DNA of 64,000 nt, from contig NZ_CP029617.1 in assembly GCF_003945545.1 (NCBI RefSeq), positions 1,685,001 through 1,749,000 on the forward strand, in the 5' to 3' direction. Positions 7,879 to 16,546 of this stretch are shown here, one piece after another (position 1 is the first letter of the stretch; each line of letters begins with the position of its first letter). The position numbers and the translations under genes are program-made. The notes beneath the pieces are model-generated. The model had not been told where the DNA came from and did no database searches. It worked only from the letters and a program-made list of their open reading frames with translations. The stretch comes from Streptomyces sp. WAC 01529 (GTDB taxonomy: Bacteria > Actinomycetota > Actinomycetes > Streptomycetales > Streptomycetaceae).

Positions 7879-9016
7879 CGGGGACCTCCATCTCGATCGT
7901 CGTGCCCTTGCCGGGCTCCGATTCCACGGTCAGCTGTCCGCCGACCCCGCTCGCCCGGTCCCGCATGGAGACCAGACCCAGGTGCCGTCCGGCGCGGCGT
8001 ATCGCCTTCGGGTCGAAGCCCACGCCGTCGTCGATGACACGCAGGACGGCTCCGGCGCCCCGCTTGTCCAGGAGCACGGTGACCCGCTCGGCCCCGGAGT
8101 GGCGCAGGGCGTTGTGCAGGGCCTCCTGGGCGACCCGGAGCATGGCCTCCTCCTGGGAGGCGGGCAGCGCGCGTACGCCGTTGCTCTCGAAGGTGACCTG
8201 GGCGGAGTGCGCGCGGTGCAGCACCTGGGTGTGCGTGCGCAGGGTGGCGACCAGGCCGTCCTCGTCCAGGGCCGCGGGGCGCAGCTCGACGACGGCGGCG
8301 CGCAGCTCGTCCGCCGCCTCGGCCGCGAGGGCGGCGACCTGGTGCAGTTCGCCCTTGGCGCGGGAGGGGTCACGGTCCACCAGGGCGGCGGCGGCCTGGG
8401 CCGTCAGGCGCAGCGAGAAGAGCTTCTGGCTGACGGCGTCGTGCAGTTCGTGGGCGAGGCGCGAGCGCTCCTCGGCGATGGTCAGCTCGCGGCTCCGCTC
8501 GTACAGGCGGGCGTTGGTGAGGGCGATCGCGGCGTGCTGGGCGAGGAGGGCGAGCAGCTCCTCGTCGTCCGCGGTGAAACCGCAGCCGCCCTCGGGCTTG
8601 GGGCACTTCTTGTTGGCGAGGAAGAGCGCGCCGAGGGTCTCGTCGCCGTAGCGGATCGGGAGGCCCAGGAAGTCGGACATGTCGGGGTGGGCGGCGGGCC
8701 AGCCTTCGAAGCGGGGGTCCTCGCGCACGTCCCCCAGGCGCTCGGGCTCGGCCTTCTGGAGCATCGAGGCGAGGATGCCGTGCTGGCGGGGCAGGGGGCC
8801 GATGGCCTTCCACTGCTCCTCGCTGACGCCGTCGACGACGAACTGGGCGAAGCCGCCGTGGTCGTCGGGGACCCCGAGCGCGGCGTACTCGGCGTCGAGC
8901 AGCTCGCGGGCGGAGGCGACGATCGTCTTGAGGACGTCGCGCACCTCCAGGTGCCTGCTCATGGCGAGGAGCGCGGCGCTCACCGCGTCCAGGCCTGATC
9001 GGGGTCCTTGGCTCAT
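7871..9016 (-). CDS. GAF-domain sensor histidine kinase (NarX/DegS type)
   Basis: Cytoplasmic sensor kinase with no membrane helix. A GAF domain occupies about residues 20-165 (LSMSRHLEV region; LGLPIRYGDETLGALFLANK; CPKPEGGC could bind metal). The HisKA_3 dimerisation box reads SRLAHELHDAVSQKLFSLRL (phosphorylated His in HELHD), and the ATPase domain has DDGVGFDP and GLVSMRDRA. Partner of the NarL-type regulator downstream. The ATG at 9016 is chosen over a GTG at 9025 because a TACGGT box at 9029-9024 ends 7 nt before it and overlaps that GTG, which points to a leaderless mRNA; 381 residues result. Confidence 0.88.
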   Translation of the reverse strand: MSQGPRSGLDAVSAALLAMSRHLEVRDVLKTIVASARELLDAEYAALGVPDDHGGFAQFVVDGVSEEQWKAIGPLPRQHGILASMLQKAEPERLGDVREDPRFEGWPAAHPDMSDFLGLPIRYGDETLGALFLANKKCPKPEGGCGFTADDEELLALLAQHAAIALTNARLYERSRELTIAEERSRLAHELHDAVSQKLFSLRLTAQAAAALVDRDPSRAKGELHQVAALAAEAADELRAAVVELRPAALDEDGLVATLRTHTQVLHRAHSAQVTFESNGVRALPASQEEAMLRVAQEALHNALRHSGAERVTVLLDKRGAGAVLRVIDDGVGFDPKAIRRAGRHLGLVSMRDRASGVGGQLTVESEPGKGTTIEMEVPGG

Positions 9017-9442
9017 GGGCGTCACCGTACCGGCGGGGTGTGACAGTACGTATCCGCCCTGTGGAGGCCCCTGTCTGGGCCCCGAGGCCTAGGTCCAGCG
9101 CCCGACTCTCACCCAGCGCATTGCTGGGGCAACTGTTGGTGAGTCTGTTACCTGACCGATGTGAGCCCGCGCATAGGACGCACATCACGTACGAAGGTCC
9201 CTAGTGGATAAGTAAACCCTTATGGGGACGGGGATGCGGGGCCATATGGATCCGGTGCGTACCCCCTGATCCACTATGCCGGGTCGTACGTCACTGCTTT
9301 GCCACAGATTTTTGCGCCCGCTAAGAATTGCTCCCGTCGCTCGGCACCGCGGTTATCCCACCGCGGCGCTTGTGCCGGAGCAGCTACTGTCCCCCACCGG
9401 ACGAGAGCGACCTTTCCGCTTATTCGAAGAGGTCCGTTTCGC
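9017..9442. promoter_or_regulatory. intergenic divergent control region
   Basis: 426 bp between the kinase gene (minus) and the SLT gene (plus). It holds the kinase -10 box at 9024-9029, an inverted repeat GATGTG/CACATC (9158-9163, 9181-9186), another TGGATC/GATCCA (9247-9252, 9268-9273), and CCGCGGTTATCCCACCGCGG near 9346-9365. I looked for a c-di-AMP (ydaO) riboswitch because cell-wall hydrolase genes often carry one, and did not find its conserved blocks. No coding region seen. Confidence 0.4.
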
Positions 9443-10135
9443 ATGTCCAAGCACAGCACCCCTGGCCATAGTCGCGCCGAGCTGACCAAGACCCAGAAGT
9501 TCTCGATCGCCGGAGTCGCCACGCTCGGCGCCGCCGCCCTCGCCTTCTCCCTCGTGCCGGGCAGCTCCGAGGCCACGGCCCAGGCCACCGACGTCTCCCC
9601 CGTCGCCTTCGCCGTCTCCGCCGGTGCGCAGCAGGCGGTCCACGCCGGTGTCTCCAAGCAGCACTCGAACGCCGACAAGCAGGCCAAGGACGCCGCCGCG
9701 AAGGCCGCCGCCGACAAGAGGGCCGCCGACGAGGCCGCCGCGAAGAAGAAGGCCGAGGACGAGCGCAAGGCGAAGGAGACGGCGAGCCGCGCCGCCGCCC
9801 GCAAGCCCGTCTACGCCAACAACCTCGACGGCTGGATCCGCCAGTCCCTGGACATCATGAAGGCCAAGGGCATCCCCGGTTCCTACGAGGGCCTGCACCG
9901 CAACATCATCCGTGAGTCCTCGGGCAACCCGAACGCCGTCAACGGCTGGGACATCAACGCGATCAACGGCACCCCGTCGATCGGCCTGCTCCAGGTCATC
10001 AAGCCGACGTTCGACGCGTACCACGTGGAGGGCACCTCCACGAACATCTACGACCCCGTCGCCAACATCACGGCCGCCGCCAACTACGCGGCCGACCGGT
10101 ACGGCTCGATGGACAACGTGAACGGCGCCTACTGA
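9443..10135 (+). CDS. secreted lytic-transglycosylase (SLT) domain protein
   Basis: Predicted secreted cell-wall hydrolase, 230 residues. The N-terminus has an unusual long export signal (about 20 polar residues, then FSIAGVATLGAAALAFSLV, cleavage near SEATAQA). Residues 80-120 form a strongly charged Ala/Lys/Glu-rich coiled coil (DKRAADEAAAKKKAEDERKA). The C-terminal domain shows the goose-lysozyme/SLT pattern: IIRESSGNPNAVN with the catalytic Glu, GTPSIGLLQVIKPTFDAY, and NITAAANYAADRYGS. It would cleave peptidoglycan glycan strands. The coiled coil may span the wall or hold the enzyme inactive, as in other actinobacterial hydrolases. Start ATG 9443 has GAAGAGG 10 nt upstream. Confidence 0.88.
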   Translation: MSKHSTPGHSRAELTKTQKFSIAGVATLGAAALAFSLVPGSSEATAQATDVSPVAFAVSAGAQQAVHAGVSKQHSNADKQAKDAAAKAAADKRAADEAAAKKKAEDERKAKETASRAAARKPVYANNLDGWIRQSLDIMKAKGIPGSYEGLHRNIIRESSGNPNAVNGWDINAINGTPSIGLLQVIKPTFDAYHVEGTSTNIYDPVANITAAANYAADRYGSMDNVNGAY

Positions 10136-10192
10136 GCCTTGATCGCCTGATCACTGGACCTCTTCAGCCGAAGACGAGGTTCGCAGACGCCG

Positions 10193-10224
10193 AAGGGCGG
10201 CACCCCGCGCGGGGTGCCGCCCTT
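10193..10224. terminator. bidirectional terminator, 32-bp palindrome
   Basis: AAGGGCGGCACCCCGC (10193-10208) is directly followed by its exact reverse complement (10209-10224). It separates two convergent genes and starts with AA and ends with TT, giving short A/U tracts in both directions. Confidence 0.9.
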
Positions 10225-10243
10225 CTCGTACGTCATGGCGCGC

Positions 10244-12892
10244 TTACTTGCGCATGACCTCCGGCTCGTGCCGGCGCAGCAGGCGCGCGACCGCGAAGCC
10301 GCAGATGACGCCGAGCGCGAGCAGAACCGTGATGTTGATGCCCCACTGTCCGGCCGAGTGCTCCCAGAGCGGGTCCAGGTCGGTGGGGTTCTTCGCGTCC
10401 CACGGCGGCATGAGGTGCGCGAGGTCGAGCGTGGAGCCCGCGCCCGCGATGGCCCAGCGGGACGGCATGAGCCAGGCGAACTGCTCCAGGCCGGGCGAGC
10501 CGTAGACCTGGAAGAGGACGCCGGTGAAGACGACCTGGACGATGGCGAACATGACCAGGAGCGGCATGGTCTTCTCGGCGGTCTTCACCAGCGAGGAGAT
10601 GACCAGGCCGAACATCATCGAGGTGAAGCCGAGCGCGATGATCGTCAGGCAGATCTCCACGGCCGGGGGCATGATCAGGCCCTCTTCCGGCAGCTCGCGC
10701 GGGGCGAAGCCGATGGCGCAGATGATGACGCCCTGGAAGGCCGTGATGACGCCGAGGACGATGACCTTCGACATCAGGTACGCCGAGCGGGAGAGGCCGG
10801 TGGCGCGCTCCCGTTCGTAGATGACCCGTTCCTTGATCAGCTCACGTACGGAGTTGGCCGCGCCGGAGAAGCACATGCCGACCGCGAGGATCAGCATGAT
10901 CGTGCCGGCGTCGCCGTTGAACTTGGACGGCGGCTTGGGCGGGGCGAGCCCGAAGTCGGCGGGGATGACGACGCTGACGATGCCGAGCACCGCGGGCAGG
11001 ATCACCATCAGGCCCAGGAAGCCCTTGTCGGAGGCGATCACCGAGGTGTAGCGGCGGATCAGGGTCCACAGCTGCGAGCCCCAGCCCTGCGGCTTGGGCG
11101 GCTTGACCGCCTGCGGGGGCGGCATCGGTACGGACTGCGCGGCGACGGCGTCGATGTCCGCGGCGTACATCTGGTAGTGCTGCGAGCCCTTCCAGCGGCC
11201 GGCCCAGTCGTAGTCGCGGTAGTTCTCGAAGGCGGAGAAGACGTCGGCCCAGGTGCTGTAGCCGAAGAAGTTGAGGGCTTCCTCCGGCGGGCCGAAGTAC
11301 GCCACCGAACCGCCCGGCGCCATGACGAGGAGCTTGTCGCAGATCGCCAGCTCGGCGACCGAGTGCGTGACGACGAGGACCGTACGGCCGTCGTCGGCGA
11401 GGCCGCGCAGCAGCTGCATGACGTCGCGGTCCATGCCCGGGTCGAGGCCGGAGGTCGGCTCGTCCAGGAAGATCAGCGACGGCTTGGTCAGCAGCTCAAG
11501 GGCGACCGACACGCGCTTGCGCTGGCCACCGGAGAGGGAGGTGACCTTCTTCTCCTTGTGGATGTCCAGCTTCAGCTCGCGCAGCACCTCGCCTATGCGG
11601 GCGTCGCGCTCGGCCTCCGTGGTGTCGGCCGGGAAGCGCAGCTTGGCCGCGTACTTCAGGGCCTTCTTGACGGTCAGCTCCTTGTGCAGGATGTCGTCCT
11701 GCGGGACCAGACCGATGCGCTGGCGCAGCTCGGCGAACTGCTTGTAGAGGTTGCGGTTGTCGTAGAGGACGTCGCCCTGGTTGGCGGGCCGGTAGCCGGT
11801 GAGCGCCTTGAGCAGGGTGGACTTTCCGGAACCGGAGGGGCCGATGACCGCGATGAGCGACTTCTCCGGGACGCCGAAGGAGACGTCCTTGAGGATCTGC
11901 TTGCCGCCGTCGACGGTGACCGTGAGGTGGCGGGCCGAGAAGGAGACGTCACCGGTGTCGACGAACTCCTCGAGCTGCCCGCCGACCAGGCGGAACGTCG
12001 AGTGGCCGACGCCGACGATGTCGTTCGGGCCGATCAGGACGGTCGAGGACTTCGCGATCGGCTGGCCGTTGACGTACGTGCCGTTGTGCGAGCCGAGGTC
12101 GTGGATCTCGAAGCGGCCGTCGGGCGTCGCCGTGAACTCGGCGTGGTGGCGCGAGACCTGGAGGTCGGAGACGACCAGCTCGTTCTCCAGGGCGCGGCCG
12201 ATGCGCATCTTGCGGCCGAGCGCGAGCTGGTGGAACGTCGTCGGGCTGCGGTCGCCGTAGACCGGCGGGGCCCCCGCGGCGCCGCCGGTACCGGGCGTCT
12301 TCTGTACGTACTGCTCGGCGGGGCCGCCCTGCTGCTGCGGCACGTGGGGCTGCTGGTGGTGCTGTTGCTGGGGCGGCACGTGCGGTTGCTGCTGCTGGGG
12401 CGGCTGCTGTTGCTGCCAGCCCTGCTGCTGCGGCTGCGGCTGCTGGTACGGGGCCTGCTGCTGGGCCCAGCCCGGAGCCTCCTGCCGCGGCGTGTGCTGG
12501 GGCGCGGCGGCCTGCTGCTGCGGTGCGGCGGCCTGCTGCGGCGCCGATACGGCCGCGGCGGCCGCACCGCTCAGATTCAGCCGCGGGCCGTCGGTCGCGT
12601 TGCCGAGATGGACGGCCGAGCCCGGGCCGATCTCCATCTGGTGGATCCGCTGGCCCTGCACGAAAGTGCCATTGGTACTGCCGTGGTCCTCAATGACCCA
12701 ACTGCGCCCGCTCCAGCTGATCGTGGCGTGCCGCCAGGAGACCCTGGCGTCGTCGAGCGCGATATCTCCCTGCGGATCACGTCCGAGGGTGTATGGCCTG
12801 GAGGCATCGAGCGTCCAGGTCCTTCCATTCAATTCCAGTACGAGTTCCGGCACTCCATGCCCCACTGAGTTGTCCCCCGAGCTAGCCCCCAT
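10244..12892 (-). CDS. double-FHA ABC transporter fusion (Rv1747-like)
   Basis: 882-residue single-chain ABC half-transporter. Two phosphothreonine-binding FHA domains lie at about residues 15-95 (TLGRDPQGDIAL, SWRHATISW) and 210-285 (MRIGRALENELVVSDLQVSR, HHAEF, SHNGTYVNGQ), joined by a Gln/Pro-rich linker (about 100-195). The ABCG-type ATPase has GPSGSGKSTLL, SLSGGQRKRVSVAL and LIFLDEPTSGLD; the C-terminal ABC2-type membrane domain has about six helices. This matches the layout of Mycobacterium Rv1747, which is recruited and phosphorylated by Ser/Thr kinases. Export substrate is unknown. The ATG at 12892 follows TAGACT by 6 nt (leaderless); an internal GTG at 12865 with GGGGGA is an alternative. 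Confidence 0.9.
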   Translation of the reverse strand: MGASSGDNSVGHGVPELVLELNGRTWTLDASRPYTLGRDPQGDIALDDARVSWRHATISWSGRSWVIEDHGSTNGTFVQGQRIHQMEIGPGSAVHLGNATDGPRLNLSGAAAAAVSAPQQAAAPQQQAAAPQHTPRQEAPGWAQQQAPYQQPQPQQQGWQQQQPPQQQQPHVPPQQQHHQQPHVPQQQGGPAEQYVQKTPGTGGAAGAPPVYGDRSPTTFHQLALGRKMRIGRALENELVVSDLQVSRHHAEFTATPDGRFEIHDLGSHNGTYVNGQPIAKSSTVLIGPNDIVGVGHSTFRLVGGQLEEFVDTGDVSFSARHLTVTVDGGKQILKDVSFGVPEKSLIAVIGPSGSGKSTLLKALTGYRPANQGDVLYDNRNLYKQFAELRQRIGLVPQDDILHKELTVKKALKYAAKLRFPADTTEAERDARIGEVLRELKLDIHKEKKVTSLSGGQRKRVSVALELLTKPSLIFLDEPTSGLDPGMDRDVMQLLRGLADDGRTVLVVTHSVAELAICDKLLVMAPGGSVAYFGPPEEALNFFGYSTWADVFSAFENYRDYDWAGRWKGSQHYQMYAADIDAVAAQSVPMPPPQAVKPPKPQGWGSQLWTLIRRYTSVIASDKGFLGLMVILPAVLGIVSVVIPADFGLAPPKPPSKFNGDAGTIMLILAVGMCFSGAANSVRELIKERVIYERERATGLSRSAYLMSKVIVLGVITAFQGVIICAIGFAPRELPEEGLIMPPAVEICLTIIALGFTSMMFGLVISSLVKTAEKTMPLLVMFAIVQVVFTGVLFQVYGSPGLEQFAWLMPSRWAIAGAGSTLDLAHLMPPWDAKNPTDLDPLWEHSAGQWGINITVLLALGVICGFAVARLLRRHEPEVMRK

Positions 12893-12906
12893 GTGGGGAG
12901 TCTAGG

Positions 12907-12919
12907 GATGTCGAACATC
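12907..12919. promoter_or_regulatory. inverted repeat by FHA-ABC promoter
   Basis: Perfect palindrome GATGT-CGA-ACATC directly upstream of the TAGACT -10 box (12904-12899, minus strand) of the FHA-ABC gene. A regulator site is possible. The remaining bases to 13072 show no other clear element. Confidence 0.35.
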
Positions 12920-13072
12920 GGGAGGAACTATTTCAGGCGGAGGCCTCTGACCGAAAGTCGGGCCTTGTGAAGACTGCGTTCGGGCCCTGATGGTTGCCCC
13001 GTTGACGGGGCAGAAATCGCCCCGGAGAGTAGTAAGCACCCATCACGGCCATTACGCGCATGAGATGTGTGA

Positions 13073-14842
13073 ATGGATATGTATCGCGTGAAACGTGAGC
13101 ACCGTGGTGAGAGGGCGACGCACCGCGGTTCGGGGGTCCTGATGCAGGCCTGCGCAGACGTACGTGAAGGCCGGGGCGTGGGGTGGGGTGACGTGCGGTG
13201 GGGTGACGTACTGCTCTGCGCCGTCGCCGCCGTGAGCTGGTCGCTGGTCGGCATGGCGGGGACGGCCGCGCTCGGGCTGCATCTGCTCGGCGCGGACGCG
13301 GTGGGCTCGCTGGGGCCGATGGCGGCCGCGACGGTGGCGCTCGGCGCGGGGGGTTCGGTCACGCCGTCCGGTGACGTCTCGGCGTTCGGTCTCGACGAGG
13401 CCGAGGCGACCACGGCCATCGATATCGCGCCACTCGGTGTGGGGCTGGTGGGGGCGCTGCTGCTCGCCCACTTCTTTCTGCGTTCCCTGCGCGGGGCCGG
13501 GGTCGTCCTCGCGCCCGCCGACCTTGTCGCGCGCGCGGGCTCGGTGCTCGCTCTCTTTGCGGCGATGCTCGCGGGGCTCGCCTGGGTGGGTCACGACGTC
13601 GTCACGATCGACGGGGAGCAGCTCGGCATCGACGAAGAAATCGACAAGGGGGTCGAGGAAGGGCTCGATGGGCTGCCGGGTGATCTCGGGGACCTCGGCG
13701 ATATCGGTGACATCGAGGGGCTGCTGCCCGACCGGCTCGGGGACCTCGCGCAGGCGAAGGCCTCGGTCGGCTTCACCGTCGACACCGTGCCGACGCTGCT
13801 CGGCGGGACGCTCTGGGCGGCCGGCGTCCTGCTGATCGCGCTGCTCGCGTCGCGCCGCACGCCGCTGCCGCGCGGCCTCTCCGTTCTGCACCGGGTGGTG
13901 CGGCCCGCGGCTTCCGCGCTGGTCACGGTGGTCCTGGTCGCGGTCGCCGCGGGGTTCGCCGCGGCGGCGTACGCGATGGTCGGCGACGCCCATCCGAGGC
14001 GTATCGCCGGTGCCGCGCTGCTCGGGGCGCCGAACGGTGTCTGGCTCGGCATTCCCGTGGGGCTCCTCGTCCCGTGGGACGGCAGGGCGACGGGCGTGCT
14101 CACCCGCTTTCTGCCGGATCCGGTGGACGATCTCCTGTCCGGGCCCTCCGACAAGGCGCTCACGCTGGGGCGGCTCGCCGAACTCGACGGCAGGGTCTGG
14201 CTGTTGGGGGTCGCGGCGGTGCTGATGATGCTGTTCGCGGGGGTGCTCACGGCGGTACGGACCCCTCGGGCGGGGGGCGCTGTGGGGTTCGCGGGCCGGT
14301 GCGGGGTGCGGCTCGGGTGCGTGACCGCGGCGGGGCTTCCGCTGCTGGTGTGGCTGACCGGGGTCTCCGCGGATGCCTCGCTGTCGGTGTTCGGCTTCGA
14401 CGCGTTCGGGGCGGGGGTCGAGCTGCGTGGCCGGCTGGGGGCGGCGGGGTTGCTCGGGGCGGGGTGGGGGTTCGCGGCGGGGGTGGTGGGGGCGCTGATG
14501 GCGTGTGCGACGGGGGTGGCGGCCGGCGCTTCGGCGGGGGTGGAGCCGGACGGGCCTGGCGGCGCTTCGGCGGGGGTGGAGCCGTACGCGCCCGGCGGCG
14601 CTTCCACGGCGGTGGGGCCGCACCGGCCCGGGGCTCCGCATCGGCCGCCGAACCCTGATACGAACCCCTATCTGCGGCCGCCGGAGGATGTCTCCAGCGC
14701 GCCGACCGTGGCGGGACCGATCGTGCCGCCGCCCCGGCACCGCCCCCATCCCAACCGGCCCCGCCCGCGCTCGGACGGCTGGCCCCCTCCGCCACCGCCT
14801 CCTCCACCACCCCCGAAGCCTCCGCCCCGCGAACCCCACTGA
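13073..14842 (+). CDS. streptophobe family membrane protein
   Basis: Integral membrane protein of up to 589 residues, recognised as the Streptomyces-restricted streptophobe family; function unknown. Around residue 45 the line RWGDVLLCAVAAVSWSLVGM starts a series of about ten hydrophobic helices (for example LGVGLVGALLLAHFFLRSL, AGSVLALFAAMLAGLAW, VWLLGVAAVLMMLFAGVLTA). A soluble loop near residues 175-225 has acidic DLGDLGDIGDIEG repeats. The C-terminal 100 residues are Pro-rich, with three 12-residue repeats of the ASAGVEP type and a run of eleven prolines. The start is uncertain: ATG 13073 has no ribosome site; ATG 13142 follows GGGG and would remove 23 residues. Confidence 0.75.
   Translation: MDMYRVKREHRGERATHRGSGVLMQACADVREGRGVGWGDVRWGDVLLCAVAAVSWSLVGMAGTAALGLHLLGADAVGSLGPMAAATVALGAGGSVTPSGDVSAFGLDEAEATTAIDIAPLGVGLVGALLLAHFFLRSLRGAGVVLAPADLVARAGSVLALFAAMLAGLAWVGHDVVTIDGEQLGIDEEIDKGVEEGLDGLPGDLGDLGDIGDIEGLLPDRLGDLAQAKASVGFTVDTVPTLLGGTLWAAGVLLIALLASRRTPLPRGLSVLHRVVRPAASALVTVVLVAVAAGFAAAAYAMVGDAHPRRIAGAALLGAPNGVWLGIPVGLLVPWDGRATGVLTRFLPDPVDDLLSGPSDKALTLGRLAELDGRVWLLGVAAVLMMLFAGVLTAVRTPRAGGAVGFAGRCGVRLGCVTAAGLPLLVWLTGVSADASLSVFGFDAFGAGVELRGRLGAAGLLGAGWGFAAGVVGALMACATGVAAGASAGVEPDGPGGASAGVEPYAPGGASTAVGPHRPGAPHRPPNPDTNPYLRPPEDVSSAPTVAGPIVPPPRHRPHPNRPRPRSDGWPPPPPPPPPPPKPPPREPH
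14525..14630 (+). repeat. in-frame 36-bp tandem repeat
   Basis: GGCGCTTCGGCGGGGGTGGA begins at 14525 and again at 14561, and a diverged third copy begins at 14597. The period is 36 bp, or 12 codons (GASAGVEPxxPG), inside the C-terminal tail of the streptophobe gene. Confidence 0.75.
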
Positions 14843-14876
14843 CCTGCGCCTCTTCCCTCGAAACCCGGCACCGTGG

Positions 14877-14919
14877 GTTGTGCCCACCCGTCCCGCCGTG
14901 CGGAACGCCTGCCCACAAC
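14877..14919. repeat. imperfect inverted repeat after streptophobe gene
   Basis: GTTGTGCCCACCCG (14878-14891) faces CGCCTGCCCACAAC (14905-14918) around CCGTGCGG, giving a hairpin with mismatches. It resembles a palindromic element I recall as recurrent between Streptomyces genes (GTTGTGCCCACCCGTTCC/GGAACGGGTGCCCACAAC), partly decayed. It probably terminates the streptophobe transcript. The rest of the 365-bp gap to serB holds GC-rich sequence, a heptamer array (15084-15111) and the serB promoter region. Confidence 0.5.
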
Positions 14920-15083
14920 GGGAACGGCCTCCCGCATGGCTCGGGCGGTGACGGCTCCGGCCCGCGCCCCCATTTCGGGAGGCGGGGTCTGCTCCTGGCT
15001 AGCTGGGTGGTGCGGGGTGAACGGGTGGGTGGGAGGGAGGGATCCGCCGCGAAGCGGGCGGAATAGGGACCGGCGACGCACCC

Positions 15084-15111
15084 GCGGCAAGCGGCAAGCG
15101 GCACGCGGCAA
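15084..15111. repeat. tandem heptamer GCGGCAA x4
   Basis: Four head-to-tail 7-bp units GCGGCAA, GCGGCAA, GCGGCAC, GCGGCAA, located about 100 bp upstream of serB. It looks like a slippage repeat; no regulatory role is evident. Confidence 0.7.
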
Positions 15112-15191
15112 ACAGGACCGGCCCGGAACGGGTACACGAACGTTCCGTGTCCGGGAAGCGGACCACCAGGCACCCCCAAGAGGCGGACGGA

Positions 15192-15207
15192 TACCGTAGG
15201 GATCACC
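15192..15207 (+). promoter_or_regulatory. probable serB promoter -10
   Basis: TACCGT at 15192-15197 lies 10 nt before the serB ATG; AGGGA at 15198-15203 can serve as ribosome site if the leader is long enough, otherwise the transcript is nearly leaderless. No clear -35. Confidence 0.35.
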
Positions 15208-16428
15208 ATGAGTGCTCCGCAGCCCCCTCAGCCCGCCGACATCCCGACACTCCTCGTCAAGATCTTCGGCAAGGACCGCCCCGGCCTCACCGCCGGCCTC
15301 TTCGACACCCTCGCCGCCTACTCCGTCGACGTCGTCGACATCGAGCAGGTCGTCACCCGCGGCCGTATGGTGCTGTGCGCGCTCGTGACCGCGCCGCCCG
15401 CCGGTCTCGAGGGTGACCTGCGCGCCACCGTCCACAGCTGGGCGGAGTCCGTGCGAATGCAGGCCGAGATCATCTCCGGCATCGGCGACAACCGGCCGCG
15501 CGGCCTCGGGCGTTCCCACGTGACCGTCCTCGGCCACCCCCTGACCTCGGAGTCGACGGCGGCGATCGCCGCCAGCATCACCGCGACCGGCGGCAACATC
15601 GACCGTATCTTCCGGCTCGCCAAGTACCCCGTCACCGCCGTCGAGTTCGCGGTGTCCGGCACCGAGACCGAGCCGCTGCGCACCGCCCTCGCCATAGAGG
15701 CCGCGAAGCTCGGCGTGGACGTGGCGGTCGTCGCGGCGGGGCTGCACCGCCGGGCGCAGCGCCTGGTCGTGATGGACGTCGACTCGACGCTCATCCAGGA
15801 CGAGGTCATCGAGCTGTTCGCCGCGCACGCCGGGTGCGAGGAGAAGGTCGCCGAGGTGACGTCCGCCGCGATGCGCGGTGAGCTGGACTTCGAGCAGTCG
15901 CTGCACGCGCGCGTGGCGCTGCTCGCGGGGCTCGACGCGTCGGTCGTCGACAAGGTCCGCTCCGAGGTCCGGCTGACCCCCGGCGCCCGCACCCTCATCC
16001 GCACCCTCAAGCGCCTGGGCTATCAAGTGGGCGTCGTCTCGGGCGGTTTCACCCAGGTCACCGATGATCTGAAGGAGCGCCTCGGTCTCGACTTCGCCCA
16101 GGCCAACACCCTGGAGATCGTCGACGGAAAGCTCACCGGCAAGGTGACCGGCGAGATCGTCGACCGGGCGGGCAAGGCGCGGCTGCTGCGCCGTTTCGCC
16201 AAGGAGGCCGGGGTCCCGCTGGAGCAGACCGTCGCGATCGGCGACGGCGCGAACGATCTCGACATGCTGAACGCGGCGGGGCTCGGTGTCGCCTTCAACG
16301 CAAAGCCGCTCGTCCGCGAGGCCGCGCACACCGCGGTGAACGTGCCGTTCCTGGACACGGTCCTCTACCTCCTCGGCATCACCCGTGAAGAGGTCGAGGC
16401 GGCGGAGACGCACACCGATTCCGACTGA
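15208..16428 (+). CDS. serB: phosphoserine phosphatase SerB with ACT domains
   Basis: Catalyses the last step of serine synthesis, hydrolysis of O-phosphoserine; cytoplasmic, 406 residues. The N-terminal 185 residues form two ACT-like regulatory domains (LVKIFGKDRPGLTAGLFDTL; HVTVLGHPLTSESTAAIAAS), the arrangement of actinobacterial SerB2 enzymes, where serine binding gives feedback control. The HAD phosphatase core has motif I VVMDVDSTLIQDE (nucleophile Asp and acid Asp), motif II VVSGGFTQV, and motif III/IV IGDGANDLDML. Start ATG 15208 with AGGGA upstream. It ends at a strong convergent terminator. Confidence 0.95.
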   Translation: MSAPQPPQPADIPTLLVKIFGKDRPGLTAGLFDTLAAYSVDVVDIEQVVTRGRMVLCALVTAPPAGLEGDLRATVHSWAESVRMQAEIISGIGDNRPRGLGRSHVTVLGHPLTSESTAAIAASITATGGNIDRIFRLAKYPVTAVEFAVSGTETEPLRTALAIEAAKLGVDVAVVAAGLHRRAQRLVVMDVDSTLIQDEVIELFAAHAGCEEKVAEVTSAAMRGELDFEQSLHARVALLAGLDASVVDKVRSEVRLTPGARTLIRTLKRLGYQVGVVSGGFTQVTDDLKERLGLDFAQANTLEIVDGKLTGKVTGEIVDRAGKARLLRRFAKEAGVPLEQTVAIGDGANDLDMLNAAGLGVAFNAKPLVREAAHTAVNVPFLDTVLYLLGITREEVEAAETHTDSD

Positions 16429-16454
16429 CGGCCGCGCAGGCCGCCGGCCCACGT

Positions 16455-16491
16455 CGACGGGCCCCGCACCTCGGTGGTGCGGGGCCCGTCG
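16455..16491. terminator. bidirectional hairpin terminator
   Basis: Perfect 16-bp stem CGACGGGCCCCGCACC (16455-16470) / GGTGCGGGGCCCGTCG (16476-16491) with a 5-nt loop, between convergent serB and the SixA-like gene. Confidence 0.9.
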
Positions 16492-16546
16492 TCGTAGCGA
16501 TCGGAGGGTCGTGGCGGCGGGAAGTGGGGCCTGGCGGCGGGGCGGC

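Noticed and set aside
9017..9442. c-di-AMP (ydaO) riboswitch upstream of the SLT gene
   Set aside because: Searched by eye for the conserved GGGTGAATC-like and AACCxCG blocks; not found.
10214..12868. 884-codon open frame on the plus strand opposite the FHA-ABC gene
   Set aside because: Runs of Arg/Gly/Leu and no family; produced by the codon bias of the real minus-strand gene.
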